Shown one piece after another: positions 36,206 through 49,122 of a stretch of 64,000 nucleotides of DNA (its first letter is position 1; every line of letters begins with the position of its first letter). The notes beneath the pieces were generated by a model. The model was not told where the DNA came from, searched no databases, and saw only the letters and a list, made by a program, of their open reading frames with translations. The DNA comes from Sodiomyces alkalinus F11 (lineage: Eukaryota; Ascomycota; Sordariomycetes; Glomerellales; Plectosphaerellaceae). The translations under genes and the position numbers were made by a program. The stretch lies in contig NW_021167100.1 in the NCBI RefSeq assembly GCF_003711515.1, positions 1 to 64,000 on the forward strand, written 5' to 3'.

Positions 36206-37977
36206 ATGTCTACAGCCGATAACCCAATCTCCCACCACACGAGCCATACCATGGGGAATGGCGCCAGCAGCAGCAACAGCGGCATTAGAGGCGAAGCAAC
36301 CCACCCGATCGGCCACCACACGAGCCATACCCTGGAGAACGGCGCCAGCAGCGGTAGTATGGGCGCCCACGGGGATGGTCAGGGTGGGGTCGGGGTCGGG
36401 GGCGAGGGCGAGGGCGTGGGTGAGGCTGAGGCTGAGGGTGAAGGCGAGGAGGACCCGAACGTCAAGGGTACGAGAGCACTCCCTTTCTCCCTACCTCCTA
36501 TTCCCACCCTCCTTCTTCATTGGGCGCTGTTCGACGCCGCAGCTGTGTGCTCTATGCTGGTAGCTGACTCTCCTCGCCTCATACAGGACGTTCATCACGC
36601 AATCCGGGCGGTGACTTGGAGACCCCCATAACGAACCCTGCTGTCGACATGGACGGTTTCAACCTCACTACTCTGCATCCTCAACTGCGCGAGCTTGGCG
36701 AATGCGGCGGGGCCACCGAAAGGAGGGCCTCGTCGGCTTGCTCGTCCTCCGCCGGCAGCCTCGCGCGCGAGAGCGACGACGGCTCCGAGGAGGGGGCTAG
36801 CACCGTCGCCACTTCCATGCGCTCTTCCGGCAACCTGTCCAACTTTAGCATCATCGACAGCACCCTGCGGGAGGGCGAACAGTTTGCAACGGCGTACTTT
36901 ACCACCGAACAGAAGATCCAAATCGCCCGGGCCTTGGATGATTTCGGTGTCGAATATGTATGGCCGTCCTGTAACAACATCCTTTCACATAGAGAAGAAG
37001 CCGTGAGAATTTATAGCTAACACACCATACGTGTAGATCGAAGTAACGTCGCCGGCTGCTTCTGAACGGTCGAGGGCCGACTGCGAGGCTCTCTGCAAGC
37101 TGGGTTTGAGGGCCAAGGTAAGCTCTCATGCGGGAATCCATACGCCTTGTGGCATGAACTCGGTGTTAACACAACAGCTTAGATATTGTGCCACATCCGC
37201 TGTCACATGGACGACGCGAGAATCGCCGTTCAGACTGGCGTCGATGGAATGTACGTCGTCTTGTCTCTCATCACCCACCTCCCCACCCTCCCCTCCTCCC
37301 ATGGACGCAACCCATCCCATGCAGAAAAAGCTGGTGGCAGAAAACAGGAAAACTGACGGTCTGGACACAGCAATATGTGCATCGGCACCTCTTCCCAGCT
37401 CATGAAACACTCCCACGGCAAGGACATGGCCTACATCGCGGCCAAGGCCAAGGAAGTCATCGAGTACGTCAAAGCGAACAACATCGAGATCCGCTTCTCG
37501 GGCGAGGACTCGTTCCGCTCCGACTTTGGCGAGATCCTCAAGCTGTACTCCCTCGTCGACGGGCTGGGAGCGAACCGCGTGGGCATCGCGGACACGGTGG
37601 GCGGGGCCACGTCGTTCGAGGTCTTCGACAAGATCCACGCGCTGCGCCAGGTGGTGGGCTGCGACATCGAGACGCACTTCCACAACGACACGGGCTGCGC
37701 CGTCTCCAACGCCTACGTGGCGCTCGAGGTCGGCGCCACCCACATCGACACCACGGTGCTCGGCATCGGCGAGCGGAACGGCATCACGTCCCTCGGCGGC
37801 CTCATGGCGTGCTTGGCGCCCTCGGATCGCAAGTACATCCTCAACAAGTACAAGATCGAGAAGCTCGAGTACCTCGAGCAGTTGGTCGCCGACATTGTCG
37901 GGGTGGAAATCCCCTTCAATAATCCCTCGGCCTCGTTGAAGCGATTGTTTGATGGAACTGGACGTTCATTCAATTGA
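36206..37977 (+). CDS. Homocitrate synthase, C-terminally truncated
   Basis: The family condenses acetyl-CoA and 2-oxoglutarate in the first step of the aminoadipate lysine pathway. Exons are 36206-36467, 36587-36957, 37037-37117, 37183-37250 and 37371-37977, giving 462 residues. The N-terminus is a Gly/Ser/Glu-rich extension with an internal duplication (HHTSHT-x-x-NGASS twice). The catalytic TIM barrel starts near residue 175 with [17 protein letters not shown] and continues with [54 protein letters not shown], the metal-binding [15 protein letters not shown] and [21 protein letters not shown]. It then breaks at VEIPFNNP and ends 14 residues later. Normal enzymes continue for about 120 residues past the corresponding NNP (AFTHKAGIHAKA onward), which complete the active site across the dimer. 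It is probably a paralogue without normal synthase activity, or a decaying copy; a full-length gene should exist elsewhere. Confidence 0.88.
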
Positions 37978-40572
37978 ACCAGGCCGATAAAAGTGGCACC
38001 GAGATGCGATTCCTGTTTTGTTCCTTTTGTTTTCGAGGCCATGAAGAATAAAGAAAAGATAAAGAAAAGGAGAAACAACAAAAGGGGGGCAAAAAGAACA
38101 AAATCTAGCTCCACGGACAGAGGTAGCCTACACTCGTTACTTACAATTCGATCCTCATCTCTCTACGTTGTTGACCCTCCAGAGACCTTGATCGTTGATT
38201 GATGTTCGAGTGAACATGTATCCGTAGGGTAGGTATGCGGCGTCACAGGTTTCATGTGCTGGCGCCGCCGAGCTCACCAAGCCTTTTGGTGAAAAGCCTT
38301 ATTAAATAAAGCCTTGACACGTCGTCCTCTTCATGCTCGGACCTCGTCCCAAGACACCTCCAAGGACAGAGTAAAAAAGCAAACGTGTCAACGGGTGGAT
38401 CATCAGCACAATACCGTTGTACTCTGCTGCCAAGGAGTCTATGAATTGCTTTTTACTTCTTTGGATGACCGAGTTCGAGCGGATGAATGGTTGTGACTAA
38501 CTTATAATAAGGCAAGGAGGAATTGGGTTGGGTTCTTTGGCGGAGCCAGGCGAGGATGGAAACATCCGCGAGACAGGGACGAGACGAAGGAAAAAGAAAG
38601 GAGAAGAGAAAAGAAGGGAGGGGGGAGACAAAAAGGCTAGCGCAATCCTTCCCACCCAGCGATTTGTCAGAGCCCCATCTTTATCACAACTCTTTCTTGG
38701 GGTGGTTACGTTCAGGGGACGAACCCATGGGCCGGAGATTTCCTGCCCTACCCAAATCTCTGCGCCGTAAATAAACCAATACCAAGTGTGTGTACAACGC
38801 ACGTCTGTATGTTGTACCACGTTGCACATTCTTGTGGGCCAATAACGAGCCCTTGGAGGACCAGGTTGACCAGGTACCTGCATTAGCCCGAGCGGACAGG
38901 TTTCTTGTTAAGGTTAGGCCATTGCACAGCCTGTCGGCAAGACGTTCAATGTCCCTCGCGACTCACTACAAAGTATCATCAGGACTCCGTAATACATCAT
39001 GGATTACCAGCCCATGGGATTCGTGACCGTACCTGCCTTACTCAGCTAGCTGTAGGATTGCAGCACGATTTTGGGTAAAACAGGCAGGTGGATACCTCTG
39101 TGTACCTAGGTAGGATAGACCGGTACGAGGGCAAGCCTCACAGACAGCGGATGAGGGACCGTCGAAATACTTTAGGGAACAGGTACAGCTGTAATTACAC
39201 ATTACACTACTGCCCGGTAGATATGGGGGTGGCGTACGGAAGAGGCGCTGGTGATTGTGCCGAAGCCCTGCTTCGTATGTAAGTAAGCACTAGAAAATTG
39301 CGAACAAATACCCCATAAATACACCGTGAACACTACCGTACCTATATAAGGTACCTTACGCAGTAATACCTCGCAAAACACCGGACGCAGATGATAAATT
39401 CGTGTCACGGCATATTTGCCCGGACAAATGCAGAGATTTAAAGTCAACGTAAATCCTGCGAGTTTTGTTTCCGATGCATGACGAAATATCTGATTTTCGG
39501 GTTTCCTATTCCCCCCACCACTGTTTTGTAACGTGACTGTTCGCGGAAGATCTTACAGAATCCTGATCCTCCAAGTCTTCCTCTTTTCTTCTTATGCCCT
39601 GTTATTCTTGTTCTCCAATTTCTTCTCTGCCCGACGTTATATATGGGTCCTTCACAAATCTCATTCGGCTATCCCATCCCTTATCTTCTCAGTGCGAATC
39701 ACCGTCCATCCACTCAGTTCTCGACGATCCCTGTTGGTTGGTTCTTGGGCTGACTCCAGCCCGTCGGTTTTGTGGCACAACATCCGTCCGCGTCCTCGTT
39801 CGTCTTGGCGTGTCAGGGGATCCAGGGTCTTTTGCCCTCACACAATAGAGCTCGCCGACATGTCACTTTGAAGCCTCCCAGACCTCGTCCCAGACTTTCA
39901 GACCTCCAGCTTCCTCGTCCGAACCCTTGTCTTACCCTTCGAGCACGAATCATGGTCCTGATTCCCGGCCCAATCCCGCAAGCATGCTGACACAGGCTTG
40001 TACGTTGTACCGTTGTACGCCCCGGATGTCACCCCCCGCCCCCCCCTCGGATCCGTTGTCTATTCGTCCGCGCTTCTGTCCAGACTGTCCGCATTATGTA
40101 GCCCCGCCGGCCGGCCGGCTTTTCGCCTCGTTACATTGTATCCGCCGTGACACATCCATGCCCCCATGTCCTTATGTCCCACGTTAAGTGACCGGACAAC
40201 TCTATTATGGATACCCGCACGGAGTATAGGGGCTTGGTCAAGGCATGGCCCCCTGCCTCGGATCCTCGTGCCTTCCTCCTTGGCTTGTCCGTCTTAACTC
40301 AGGTAACCAAAATACTTCCCCCCTTCTTGTATGTAAGTATTGTATGTACGTGTACAGTTGTATAAAATCATTGGTGTGTCCTATTCTTGGCTAGTTCTTT
40401 CCTTCTTTTGGGTCTCTTGATGCATTTTTCTCTACACGGCCCTCATCGCCATCGGACCTTCTTTTCCGTCGTCGTGCCTTGGCCGTGCCAGCCATTGACG
40501 GGCATTATCCTCCAGTCGCTCACTACCTTGGGCATCCGACCCTATACTCTCGTTCAGGTTCTTCTTCCGATA
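37978..40572. other. Intergenic, no supported gene
   Basis: About 2.6 kb. Only small ORFs without family resemblance are present. The right third (39530-40570) is C/T-rich, fitting the promoter and 5' leader of the chitin deacetylase gene; in-frame codons upstream of its chosen start lack a signal peptide. Confidence 0.5.
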
Positions 40573-42048
40573 ATGTTTCTTCGCGCTCCTTCGTTTTCTC
40601 TCCTCGCGGCCCTCGCCGCCGTGTCCGAGGTCGCCACGGCCGCCCCCAGCTTCCCTTTCCCTCTCGTGAAGAGGGAGGCGTCCCTCGTAGACCGAGCTGT
40701 AGCCGTCTCTCGTCCCGCCGTCGGCAATGTCCCCTACGGTTCTCAGATCGTTTCGTGCACCTCCCCCGGCAAAATCGCCCTGACCTTCGATGACGGGCCC
40801 GGTCCCCTCACGGCCGGCATCGTCGATACCCTCGACAACAACGGCGTCCCGGGCACGTTCTTCGTCGTCGGAAAGAATGGTCCCCACGGGCTTACCACCG
40901 GCAGTTACGATTCTCTCATTCAGCACATGCACACCCAGGGCCATCACATTGCCAGCCACTCGTTCCGCCATCCCGACTTCAGCACCATCTCCTACGACCG
41001 GAAGATCGACGAGCTAGAGAAGAACGAGCAGGCCCTGGCCAAGATTCTCGGTGTTATTCCCACCTACTTTCGCGCCCCTTACAGCTCGTGTGACGATGAA
41101 TGCTATAAGGCGCTTGGTGATATGGGTTACCATGCCGTACGTGTATTTTTTTATTATTTTTCTTTTCTTATTTTTTTTATCTTTTTTTTTTATCTTATTT
41201 TCTTTTTCTTATTTTTTTCTCTGTCTTTTTCACGTGTATCCTATATCATCTTTTCTTGTTTTCCCATCCCAAGTCCATGACTCACGAACCTTTTACAGGC
41301 CGACTACGACCTCGACACCAAAGACTGGCTAAACGGCGGCTCCGACTCCAAGGCCCGCTACTCCGCCGCCGTCGAAGCCGCCGACCCCAACTCGTCGTCC
41401 TTCATCGTCCTGGCCCACGACGTCCAGGCCTTCACCGGCAACGGATTCGTCCAGTACATGATCGACGTCGGCAAAGAAAAGGGGTTCGAGTTCGTCACCC
41501 TCGGCGACTGCCTCGGCGACCCCTCCGGCAACTGGTACCGCAACCCGCAGTCCGGCGAAGCCATCAGCGGAGGAGGCAGACCCGGTCCCTCCAGGCCCGA
41601 CTCCACCGACGACCGGGAGCAGCAGCCCGCGCCGTCGCCGCACGCCAACATCGAACTAGAGCCCGAGGAACCGCGGCCTGACGAGTCCAACGTCGCCACC
41701 GCGGGGAACGCCTCTCCCACGAGCTCGTCCTCCGATGACACCGCCGCTTCTTCGTCTTCGTCTCCGTCTTCGTCTCCGTCTTCGCCTTCCTCTTCCTCTT
41801 CCTCTTCCTCTTCCTCTTCGTCTCCATCTCCGACTCAGACCTCGTCTACCACCTTTGCCAGCGCCAGTTCCAGCGCCGCCGCGTCCGCCGCCGCTACCGA
41901 CGAATCCGAGTCCAGCTCGAAGCCCGCCTCGCAGAGTTCCGCTCCTGTCGTGATCGACGACGATAGCGCCGCCGCCCTGCCTCTGCCCGCACGCGGCGCG
42001 TCGGTCCTCGGCCTGCTCCTCGGTGTCGCCGCCTGGATCATGCTATAA
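40573..42048 (+). CDS. Chitin (polysaccharide) deacetylase, secreted, probably GPI-anchored
   Basis: A carbohydrate esterase family 4 enzyme removing acetyl groups from chitin in the cell wall. Exons 40573-41136 and 41299-42048 give 437 residues. The ATG at 40573 is chosen because it is followed directly by a signal peptide (FLRAPSFSLLAALAAVSEVATA) and a KR site in the propeptide. NodB motifs are all present: TFDDGPGP, HIASHSFRHPD (zinc His pair), FRAPYSSCD, YDLDTKDW and IVLAHD. After the catalytic domain (to about residue 270) comes a low-complexity Ser/Pro/Thr stalk of about 130 residues with an (SSS)n core, then a hydrophobic end ALPLPARGASVLGLLLGVAAWIML that fits a GPI attachment signal. 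The intron 41137-41298 is strikingly T-rich. Confidence 0.95.
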
Positions 42049-43963
42049 GATGCGCCATCTTTTACCAGGCGGGTGTATCACTTTTTTTTTTTTTTTTCAT
42101 TCTCATGTCGGCAATAGGCTTTTTGGGACGGTCCACGCACAATGCGGTATACGACGTACATCAGCAACATATACCCCGGTTTTCCTGGAAAAGCGATGTG
42201 GTTTTACGGTTGTTGGTCGGCATACGTCCCGGAGAGTCATGCACATACTCCCACTCATCACCTGTATTTCAATGGGTATATATGCCTTGTAGACACCAAT
42301 ACGTTCATGTGGACGTACGAGGTCGCTTCTTCCCGGCCCCGATTGGCAAATCTCATGCAGCACGTTCGCAGTTTAATGATTATTTTTTTCTGGCGGTCTG
42401 AATTTTTTTCCTTTTCATTGTCCACTGCGGAATTTGTTGTTCTGCGGCCTCAACAACCCTCCTAACGGTACTTTATTATTCATGTATCATGTATCTACGT
42501 TTTGTTTTCAGAGACCTCCCTCGACTTGCGCGCGCTTTGCTTACTCCAGAGGCTGATTCTGCATCTTGCCTCCAATAATTTTCTCTTTCTCCGTTGCCTG
42601 CATGCCCCTCAGCACGTATGGTCACCTAGCGTCGGTCTATCTGCCTGCCGCTGAGTGACTGGGAACGATATAGGCCCGAAAAAAAAAATATGTTTCGCTG
42701 TCACCCGACCTGTTGTTCTTCCGTCGACATTTCTTCTTTATCATCACAGACCTCGGTGCCGTTTGACAGCCACATCTACCCGCCGCCAGTAGTTTAGACC
42801 CGGGCACCATCGCGGAAGGTTCTCCCCGGAGTCGCCGCTAAGAAACCAAAGCTTGACAGCCATCAGGCACGCTCATTGGACTACTAATGCCATTAATAAT
42901 GAACACATCAACCTTGTCATGGTCAAATGAAGTGACGCGGGCTAGGCCAGGGAGGCCGTCCGAACGACAGTAAGGTACATACATATGAAGTACCCGTGTC
43001 TCCCCGCATATGCATGCGGTACCTTAGGCCAGGATGAGGGGGGTCCGAGCTCCGGGGAAGCTATGCCGGTGTCAACTTTGCTTCTTCTCACAAAATCTCC
43101 AGAGCTATACGGCAGCGACAAGCTCAGACTTGTTATCAGCTGCTTCTCCTGCCCCAGCTGTGTGGAGGGGAGCACCTCTCCGGCTTCAATCTACCACATC
43201 CCGCAGACATTCCACATATGTGTATGCTTTTCTTTCTTTCTTTCTTTTTGTTTTTGTTTTTATTCTTTTTGTTTTTATTCTTTTTGTTTTTATTCTTTTT
43301 GTTTTTATTCTTTTTGTTTTTATTCTTTTTGTTTTTATTTCTTTATTATTATTTTGGCCATCGCTCCAAGCCTCCAAGGATAGACCGTCGGCCCCTGATT
43401 GACCTAGCGTGTCCAAGACTCCAAATAACAGGTCACGAGTATCCCACTCCCTGTAACTACCACCCCGGCCTTTCGATTCAGCATCATCACTGGAACTGGA
43501 TTGTCAGGAGTGCGTCAAGGACGATCAAAGGTATTTGTCGTAGGCGAGTATCAGTCCCACTGACTGGCTTTCGTAAATCTGTCGAGATACCTACAACTTT
43601 GACATTACGACCGCCTGGTTAGTCGTGGAAAGGGAATGACATTCGGGGCCTACAGCATTACGGCATGCGACCAAGGTGGGACGCCAATAATGCGCCAAGC
43701 ACCCATCAAAACCCATTTCAAGGCGACGTGTGGGTGAAAGCGTAAGTGAAAATGGCAAAACGGTACAGTGGTAAAGTGGTATATAGATCAGGTCATTAAG
43801 AAACAGATACTCCTCCTTCATCACCCCCTCATGTTCCACGCTCTATCTGCCAACACAGGAAGAGGTCTCGTTTCTCCCTCTCCCACTCCCTCTCTACCTC
43901 GCCAGTCACACCATTAAAAGAAGAAAAGAAAAAAAAATAAACGAAGCAACAGGTAAACGTCTC
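42049..43963. other. Intergenic, convergent 3' ends
   Basis: 1.9 kb between the chitin deacetylase stop (+) and the SLC1-type transporter stop (-). It contains a T15-type run at 42080-42097 and the 15-bp minisatellite at 43246-43338. No supported gene. Confidence 0.5.
43246..43338. repeat. 15-bp T-rich minisatellite
   Basis: The unit tattctttttgtttt is repeated five times without change from 43261 to 43335, with partial units and a tttc run on the left. The near-perfect identity points to recent expansion. Confidence 0.93.
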
Positions 43964-45516
43964 CTAGACACGGTCCATGTTGTCGCGGACGGTGTTGCTG
44001 CGGACCTGGCCGACCTCGTCATCGGTCAGGATCTCGGGATCGGTGATGCCGGTGACCTTGCTCAGGATGGCGGCGGCGAACAAGTCGCCCGAGACGTTGG
44101 TCATGGTGCGGAAGCGGTCGAGGAACCAGTCGATGGCGACGACGACGGCGTACATGCCGGTCAGGGGAACGCCGACGGAGGTGGCGATCATGACGGTCAG
44201 GACGAGCGAAGACGACGGGATCGGGGTGGTACCGATGGAAGCGAGGGTCGACAGCAGGAGGACGAGGATGTAGTCGCCGGCGTTGAGGGTAATGCCCTGG
44301 GTCTGGGCCATGAAGACGACGACGAGCGGGAAGTAGATGGCGGTACCGTCCATGTTGATCAGGCAGCCCAGGGGCACGCCGAAGTCGACGACGGTGTTGG
44401 GGTTCCCGCGCTCGCGGGCGCAGCGGAGGGTGACGGGAAGAGTGGCGGCGGAGGACGCGGTACCCCAGGCGGTGGTCCACGCGGCAGAAGACTTGGCCCA
44501 GTAGGGGTAAGGGTTCCTGCGGGTGAAGGCAAAGAAGATGAGGGGAAGAATGACGAAGAGGTGGATCATCATGGAGCTGATGGCACCGCCGATGAGGTAG
44601 CCGAGGTTCGTGCCGACGTCGTTCAGGTCGAGGCGGAACATGTTGGGCAAGATGAGGAAGAAAACACCGATCGGGGCGAGCTTGATGAGGAAGACGATGA
44701 CGCGGGTGATCATGTCGTTGACCTCTTTGACGACCCGGAGAATGGACGAGTCGCGGTCGGGGCGGATGAGATAGCCAACGACGATGGAGGTGACGAGGAC
44801 GGCGAGCAAGTCATCGTTGGAGAGGGCCGAGACGATGTTTCGGGGGATTAGGGTGTCAAACAGGGTCACGACGACGTCATGAGGCTGGACGTTCTCGCGG
44901 TCGGCGAAGTTATCAACGCCGTTGGCCTCGCGGTCCAACGACTCGTCGCTCGCCACGGTCATGAGCGGAGCCCAGACCTGCGAAGTCATGACAACGGAGA
45001 AGGAGATGGCGACGATGGTGGTGAGGATATAGTAACCGACGGTCCAGCGGGCCAGGATAGCACCGCCCCTGGTGATCTCCCGAAGCGACTGGACGGCGAG
45101 GATCATGGCGCAGATGATCATGGGTAAGACTATGTAGAGAGAGACAACGTCAGCATGCCGGGTTATCCACCGGAAAACAGCCCCCGTCCCCCTTCTCAAA
45201 AGCGAGCCTAAAGAAACGTACCAACAGCGCGGAGGGCGCGCAACCAGAGGTTACCGGGGATGGCGAGAATGGCCGGGGCGGCTGGTGGGATATCGTCGAC
45301 GGAGGCACTGACACCGATACCGATACCAACGGCGATGGCGGCGGCGATGACGATCTGGACGGCGGAACCCGGCTCGATGACCGGGTGCCACCACGGCTTG
45401 CGAGGCTCCTCGACCTCGACAGCCGAACCCGCAGACACTGGCGGCTGCTGGGCCGGGTCGAGAGACGAGCTCTCCTTGACGTTGTTGTCGGTCGCACCCA
45501 TGGCCGGCTTCTCCAT
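43964..45516 (-). CDS. Dicarboxylate/amino acid:cation symporter (DAACS, SLC1-like)
   Basis: A Na+- or H+-coupled importer of dicarboxylates or acidic/neutral amino acids. Two exons on the - strand, 45222-45516 and 43964-45129, encode 486 residues. A cytoplasmic N-terminus of about 45 residues is followed by the glutamate-transporter fold. Visible elements are LPMIICAMILAVQSLREI at the TM2/3 region, TTAWGTASSAATLPVTLRCARE (Ser-rich hairpin HP1), the unwound TM7 motif INMDGTAIYFP, hairpin HP2 IGTTPIPSSSLVLTVMIATSVG, and AIDWFLDRFRTMTNVSGD in TM8, where Asp and Arg set substrate type. The last 50 residues are hydrophilic. The substrate cannot be fixed from these residues alone. Confidence 0.93.
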
Positions 45517-48120
45517 CTTGTCCTGACCAAAGAAAGCGGTGGCGTCGTCGCGATGTGAGACGTGGTGAAATGTGAAGAGGATCGGACCGGACAGGAGGCG
45601 AGGAGGAGGAGAAAGAAGAAAAGAAGAAAAAGAAGAAAAAGAGGAAAGGGACGAGAAGATAAGGTGACACCCGACAGGACAGTGGGCGGTGGTACCGAAG
45701 TAGGGGGGGCTATATATTCCGTCGACGCGGTTCTAGGATCATGCAGATAGCGCAACACACCATGCGATACGACGGTCTGGTCCTGGTCGAATCCGCCTTG
45801 TGTGCAGGGTCTTGACGAAAGAAGCACAGGAGGGGGGGGGGGAGGGACCAAGATGATTAGCTCGAACCCCAAGCCGTGGCGCAACGACGGAATCGAGAAA
45901 CAAGGGGAGCTATGCCAATGCCATGCGACTCGGACCACGCATCCTTCGTCGCTATCAACGGCGATCTCAAAGAGGCGAAAACCGTGGCAGGGTGGACAGG
46001 GGGAGGGGAGACAGGGGGAGCTCTCAGCAACAGCTTGACCGATTGGATGGGGCAACGAAAAAAAAACCCCAAGGCCAAGGGTATCAAGGGGGGGACTGTT
46101 GGTGCTCGTCTCCTTTTGGTCTCCTTTGGTCGAGTTACACGACAGTACTCGGGAAAGGGAGTCGGCCAAGGCTGAAAGAGTACATACATACACGTACATA
46201 CAATGTACAACGCAACCAAGGGAATGGTGGGTGGCATTTTTTTAGGGTTAGTAGCTGGAATGGAGCCGGACGGCGACGGAAGGAAGGGATTGGACGGTGA
46301 GACCGAGCAGGATATCTCGCCAAGGCGTGCTAATCATGCTCGGCCCACGAAAGGAAGGTGAAGAGCCATATCCCCGCATCCCCCCACCCACTGGATGATG
46401 TACAATGTACGTTGTACCCACCTTACGTCGGAGGAACCAGGACAAGGACAAGGGTAGGATCGAGAGGGACCCAAAAGTACAAACGTACGCTGTGCGTCTT
46501 CTGTCGGTTAGATACCAAATACCACAATACTTTGTGCCTTGTAAGGACCCCTTTTAGACTGGGCGAGCGCATGTTGATTACTGCAAATGTGTAAAAGACA
46601 AAGACAACGGAGATTAATTAGAAAGAATGGCTAAAATAGTAAGAAAAAGGGGGTGTGGGTTGCGCGGGGTGAGCCGAAACGACCTACAACGTACAACGTA
46701 CAACGTACGTGTACCGTGTAGCTCGTTAGCTCGAGCCAGTATCGGGTCAGAGAAGGCTTCTAGAAAGATAAGAACACGCTAACAAGCCCGTCTCTTTTGA
46801 ATGTTCTTAATAACGTGCTTTATTTCTTCTCGCGTCAGTTCGGAACTACCCCCGACGCCATGATGATTTGATTCGGTCTTCGCCCGTACATATTGTGATT
46901 TGTCGAGTCTTGTCACACGGTCGTCGCGAGTGGAATCAGGTGCATCGAGGAATGCGTTGCGATGGCCAACCCCTCCTTTAGGCGGAAAGCAGGTAAGACT
47001 ACCAGCATCACATGCTGAATAAGGAATCAGCGGACTGGAAGGGGAGGGGGGAAAGGAAAAAGAAAAAGAAAGGAAAAGAAAAGAGGCCACATGGGAATGT
47101 CCAGAAACCCAGCCCGTTGGCAAAAGAGTATCCACCCGCCACCGACTTGGTTTTACACCGGCCGGTCGAGAACGGGTACGCGAGAAGATGGCGATCGATT
47201 GCTGGACAGAGAAGAGAGGCCGCGGACGGCTGCATCTCGGCACTGTTTACGTGCTTGTAGATCATTTCGGGAGATTTTGGCCGCCAAACGGGGATGGGAG
47301 ACTGAACGAAACGAAACGTAACAGTGTAAATAAGCCAAACCAAAAGGAAGAAAAAAAGAAAGAAAAAAGGTCGGATATCTTCGGGGAAATGATATCGTCG
47401 ACTCCAACACAAGGCGTTTTCTACTTGTCGTGGAAAAGAAGAAATGCGTCGGTGATACGCAACGTTTCCCATAGAAAACTGGGGAGCACTTCCCCAGTAC
47501 GGAGGACGGGTACGTGTACACGTATACAACGTACACCAAACTTGGAAGTTGGAACCCAGCGGCGAACTAACTTAAAAAGTAAAGTAGCTGCCGGACATAG
47601 CCCCACTCCTGAGCCAATCCGCCGGCAATCACTAGGCTCATCTCACTCTTCCATATGCCTATTGGTCGATTCCATGATTAGGGTTGTTAGGGTTGGAAGG
47701 TTGGATGGAGAGGAATGCCGCCGAGGCTTTCCACGGGCACTTTATACTCCTCCCCAACTGTTCACTCCGTTCCCCCTACAAACAGTACATCCGAAACAGC
47801 GCGGTTCTTCTCTTATCGCTTATCAGCTTATCAACGGAGAGGGCGACGGTATCTATGAAGATTTTTTTGACGCTTTTTCATGAGAGGTCAGGGCTAGGTC
47901 TTTATTCATTTAAGTCGTGATGGATCTTGGGTTGGTTTAGGTTCCAACAATCAAAATAATGCAGTGACCAGCACCTGCCTTCTTCGTACATCGTATATAT
48001 ATGGTACCTTATAGTAGGTACCTTAGCTCAAGTATCTGTGTTGTGAAGTGGAGAGATAGATACCTACCCAGATGCAAGGCAGGAAGACTAATTTCATTAC
48101 CTACCTACCCGGGTAGGGGT

Positions 48121-48246
48121 GGGTATAGGTCAGAGCTCGAACAGAGAATTTTGCACTGACCAGAGCCAGGACAGAGATATCGCTGTCAACATAATGTTCT
48201 AAGACTTCGGACATCTGACCAGTCCATCGAGCTCTGACCTATAACC
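48121..48246. mobile_element. MITE-like element, copy 2, with perfect 14-bp inverted termini
   Basis: AGGTCAGAGCTCGA at 48127-48140 is the exact inverse of 48227-48240. The match extends outward as GGKTATAGGTC on both sides to about 20 bp. The interior aligns with copy 1 at 33484-33598. Length is about 114-126 bp with no ORF. The flanks are AT-rich, and a target duplication is hard to define because the palindrome runs into them. Confidence 0.85.
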
Positions 48247-49095
48247 AGCCAAACCCGGGTAGGTAGGTACCTACGGATAGAAAGCCAGACAGGGGGCTAT
48301 GTTCCTGCCAGCTCTGTCGAGGCATATGCACACAGCCATGCTGTTCCTGCACAGACCTCGTGTACGAGTACAGCGTACTCGCGCCTGCGAAGTATAGGTG
48401 CAGATATATATATGCAATAGATATATGCCTCGGTAGCACACAAACAACGTACCAAGTACTTTATTATTGTACGTTGTAACAACTAAGGTATCTTACCCTA
48501 AGGTATGCAGCTGTCCACGAGACATTGACCATGGGATAAGTGTTTTCCCTATTTTGTCTTGGTCCTTTCTTCCCTTGCGTAACTGCCGTTCAAGGGGGAG
48601 CTACTACGATAGGACTAGTCCCTCAAGCCACACCTTATTGGGGGAGAATGCTTGTAATAACGAAGGGCTATGGTGGCTTTGGTGGCTTCGGTCCAGCGGT
48701 GCCTATAGTATAAGGTAAGCAAGCGGCTGCTAGTCAGGTATCCCCGTATCCCCGGCAGGCGCCGCTGCTAACCGACGCCGTTGGTTTCTCGGGGCCCTGC
48801 CTTTTCTATCCCCGCCACGCCAAATTCTCCTGCTTCTCCACTGATACCAGGTCGTCGTCTCCGGTTATCAGCATCGTTCCACTGCACCACTGATTGGGGG
48901 ATTGCCCTCTCGTTTGGTTTGGTCCTATCAGTGAATGCCCAGACTTTCCCGAGACCACGCGGTCAACTTCCCCGCGCGGGTTTCCCCGTCCCAACGTCCT
49001 AACCTCTAACCGTCCATCGAAACTGGCAGGAGGCAGCGAAGGAGGTCGAGTTTAATGAGACGCGTCAACCAAACAACACGGAGCTCTCTTAAACC

Positions 49096-49122
49096 AACAG
49101 ACAGACAGACAGACAGACAGAC
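49096..49122. repeat. (CAGA)n microsatellite
   Basis: Six successive cagA tetranucleotides in intergenic DNA. No other role seen. Confidence 0.9.

Noticed and set aside
46779..47243. Possible small - strand gene ending in IKNIQKRRAC
   Set aside because: Only the last about 75 residues look plausible; upstream is Phe/Ser-rich from a pyrimidine tract and no recognisable exon joins it.
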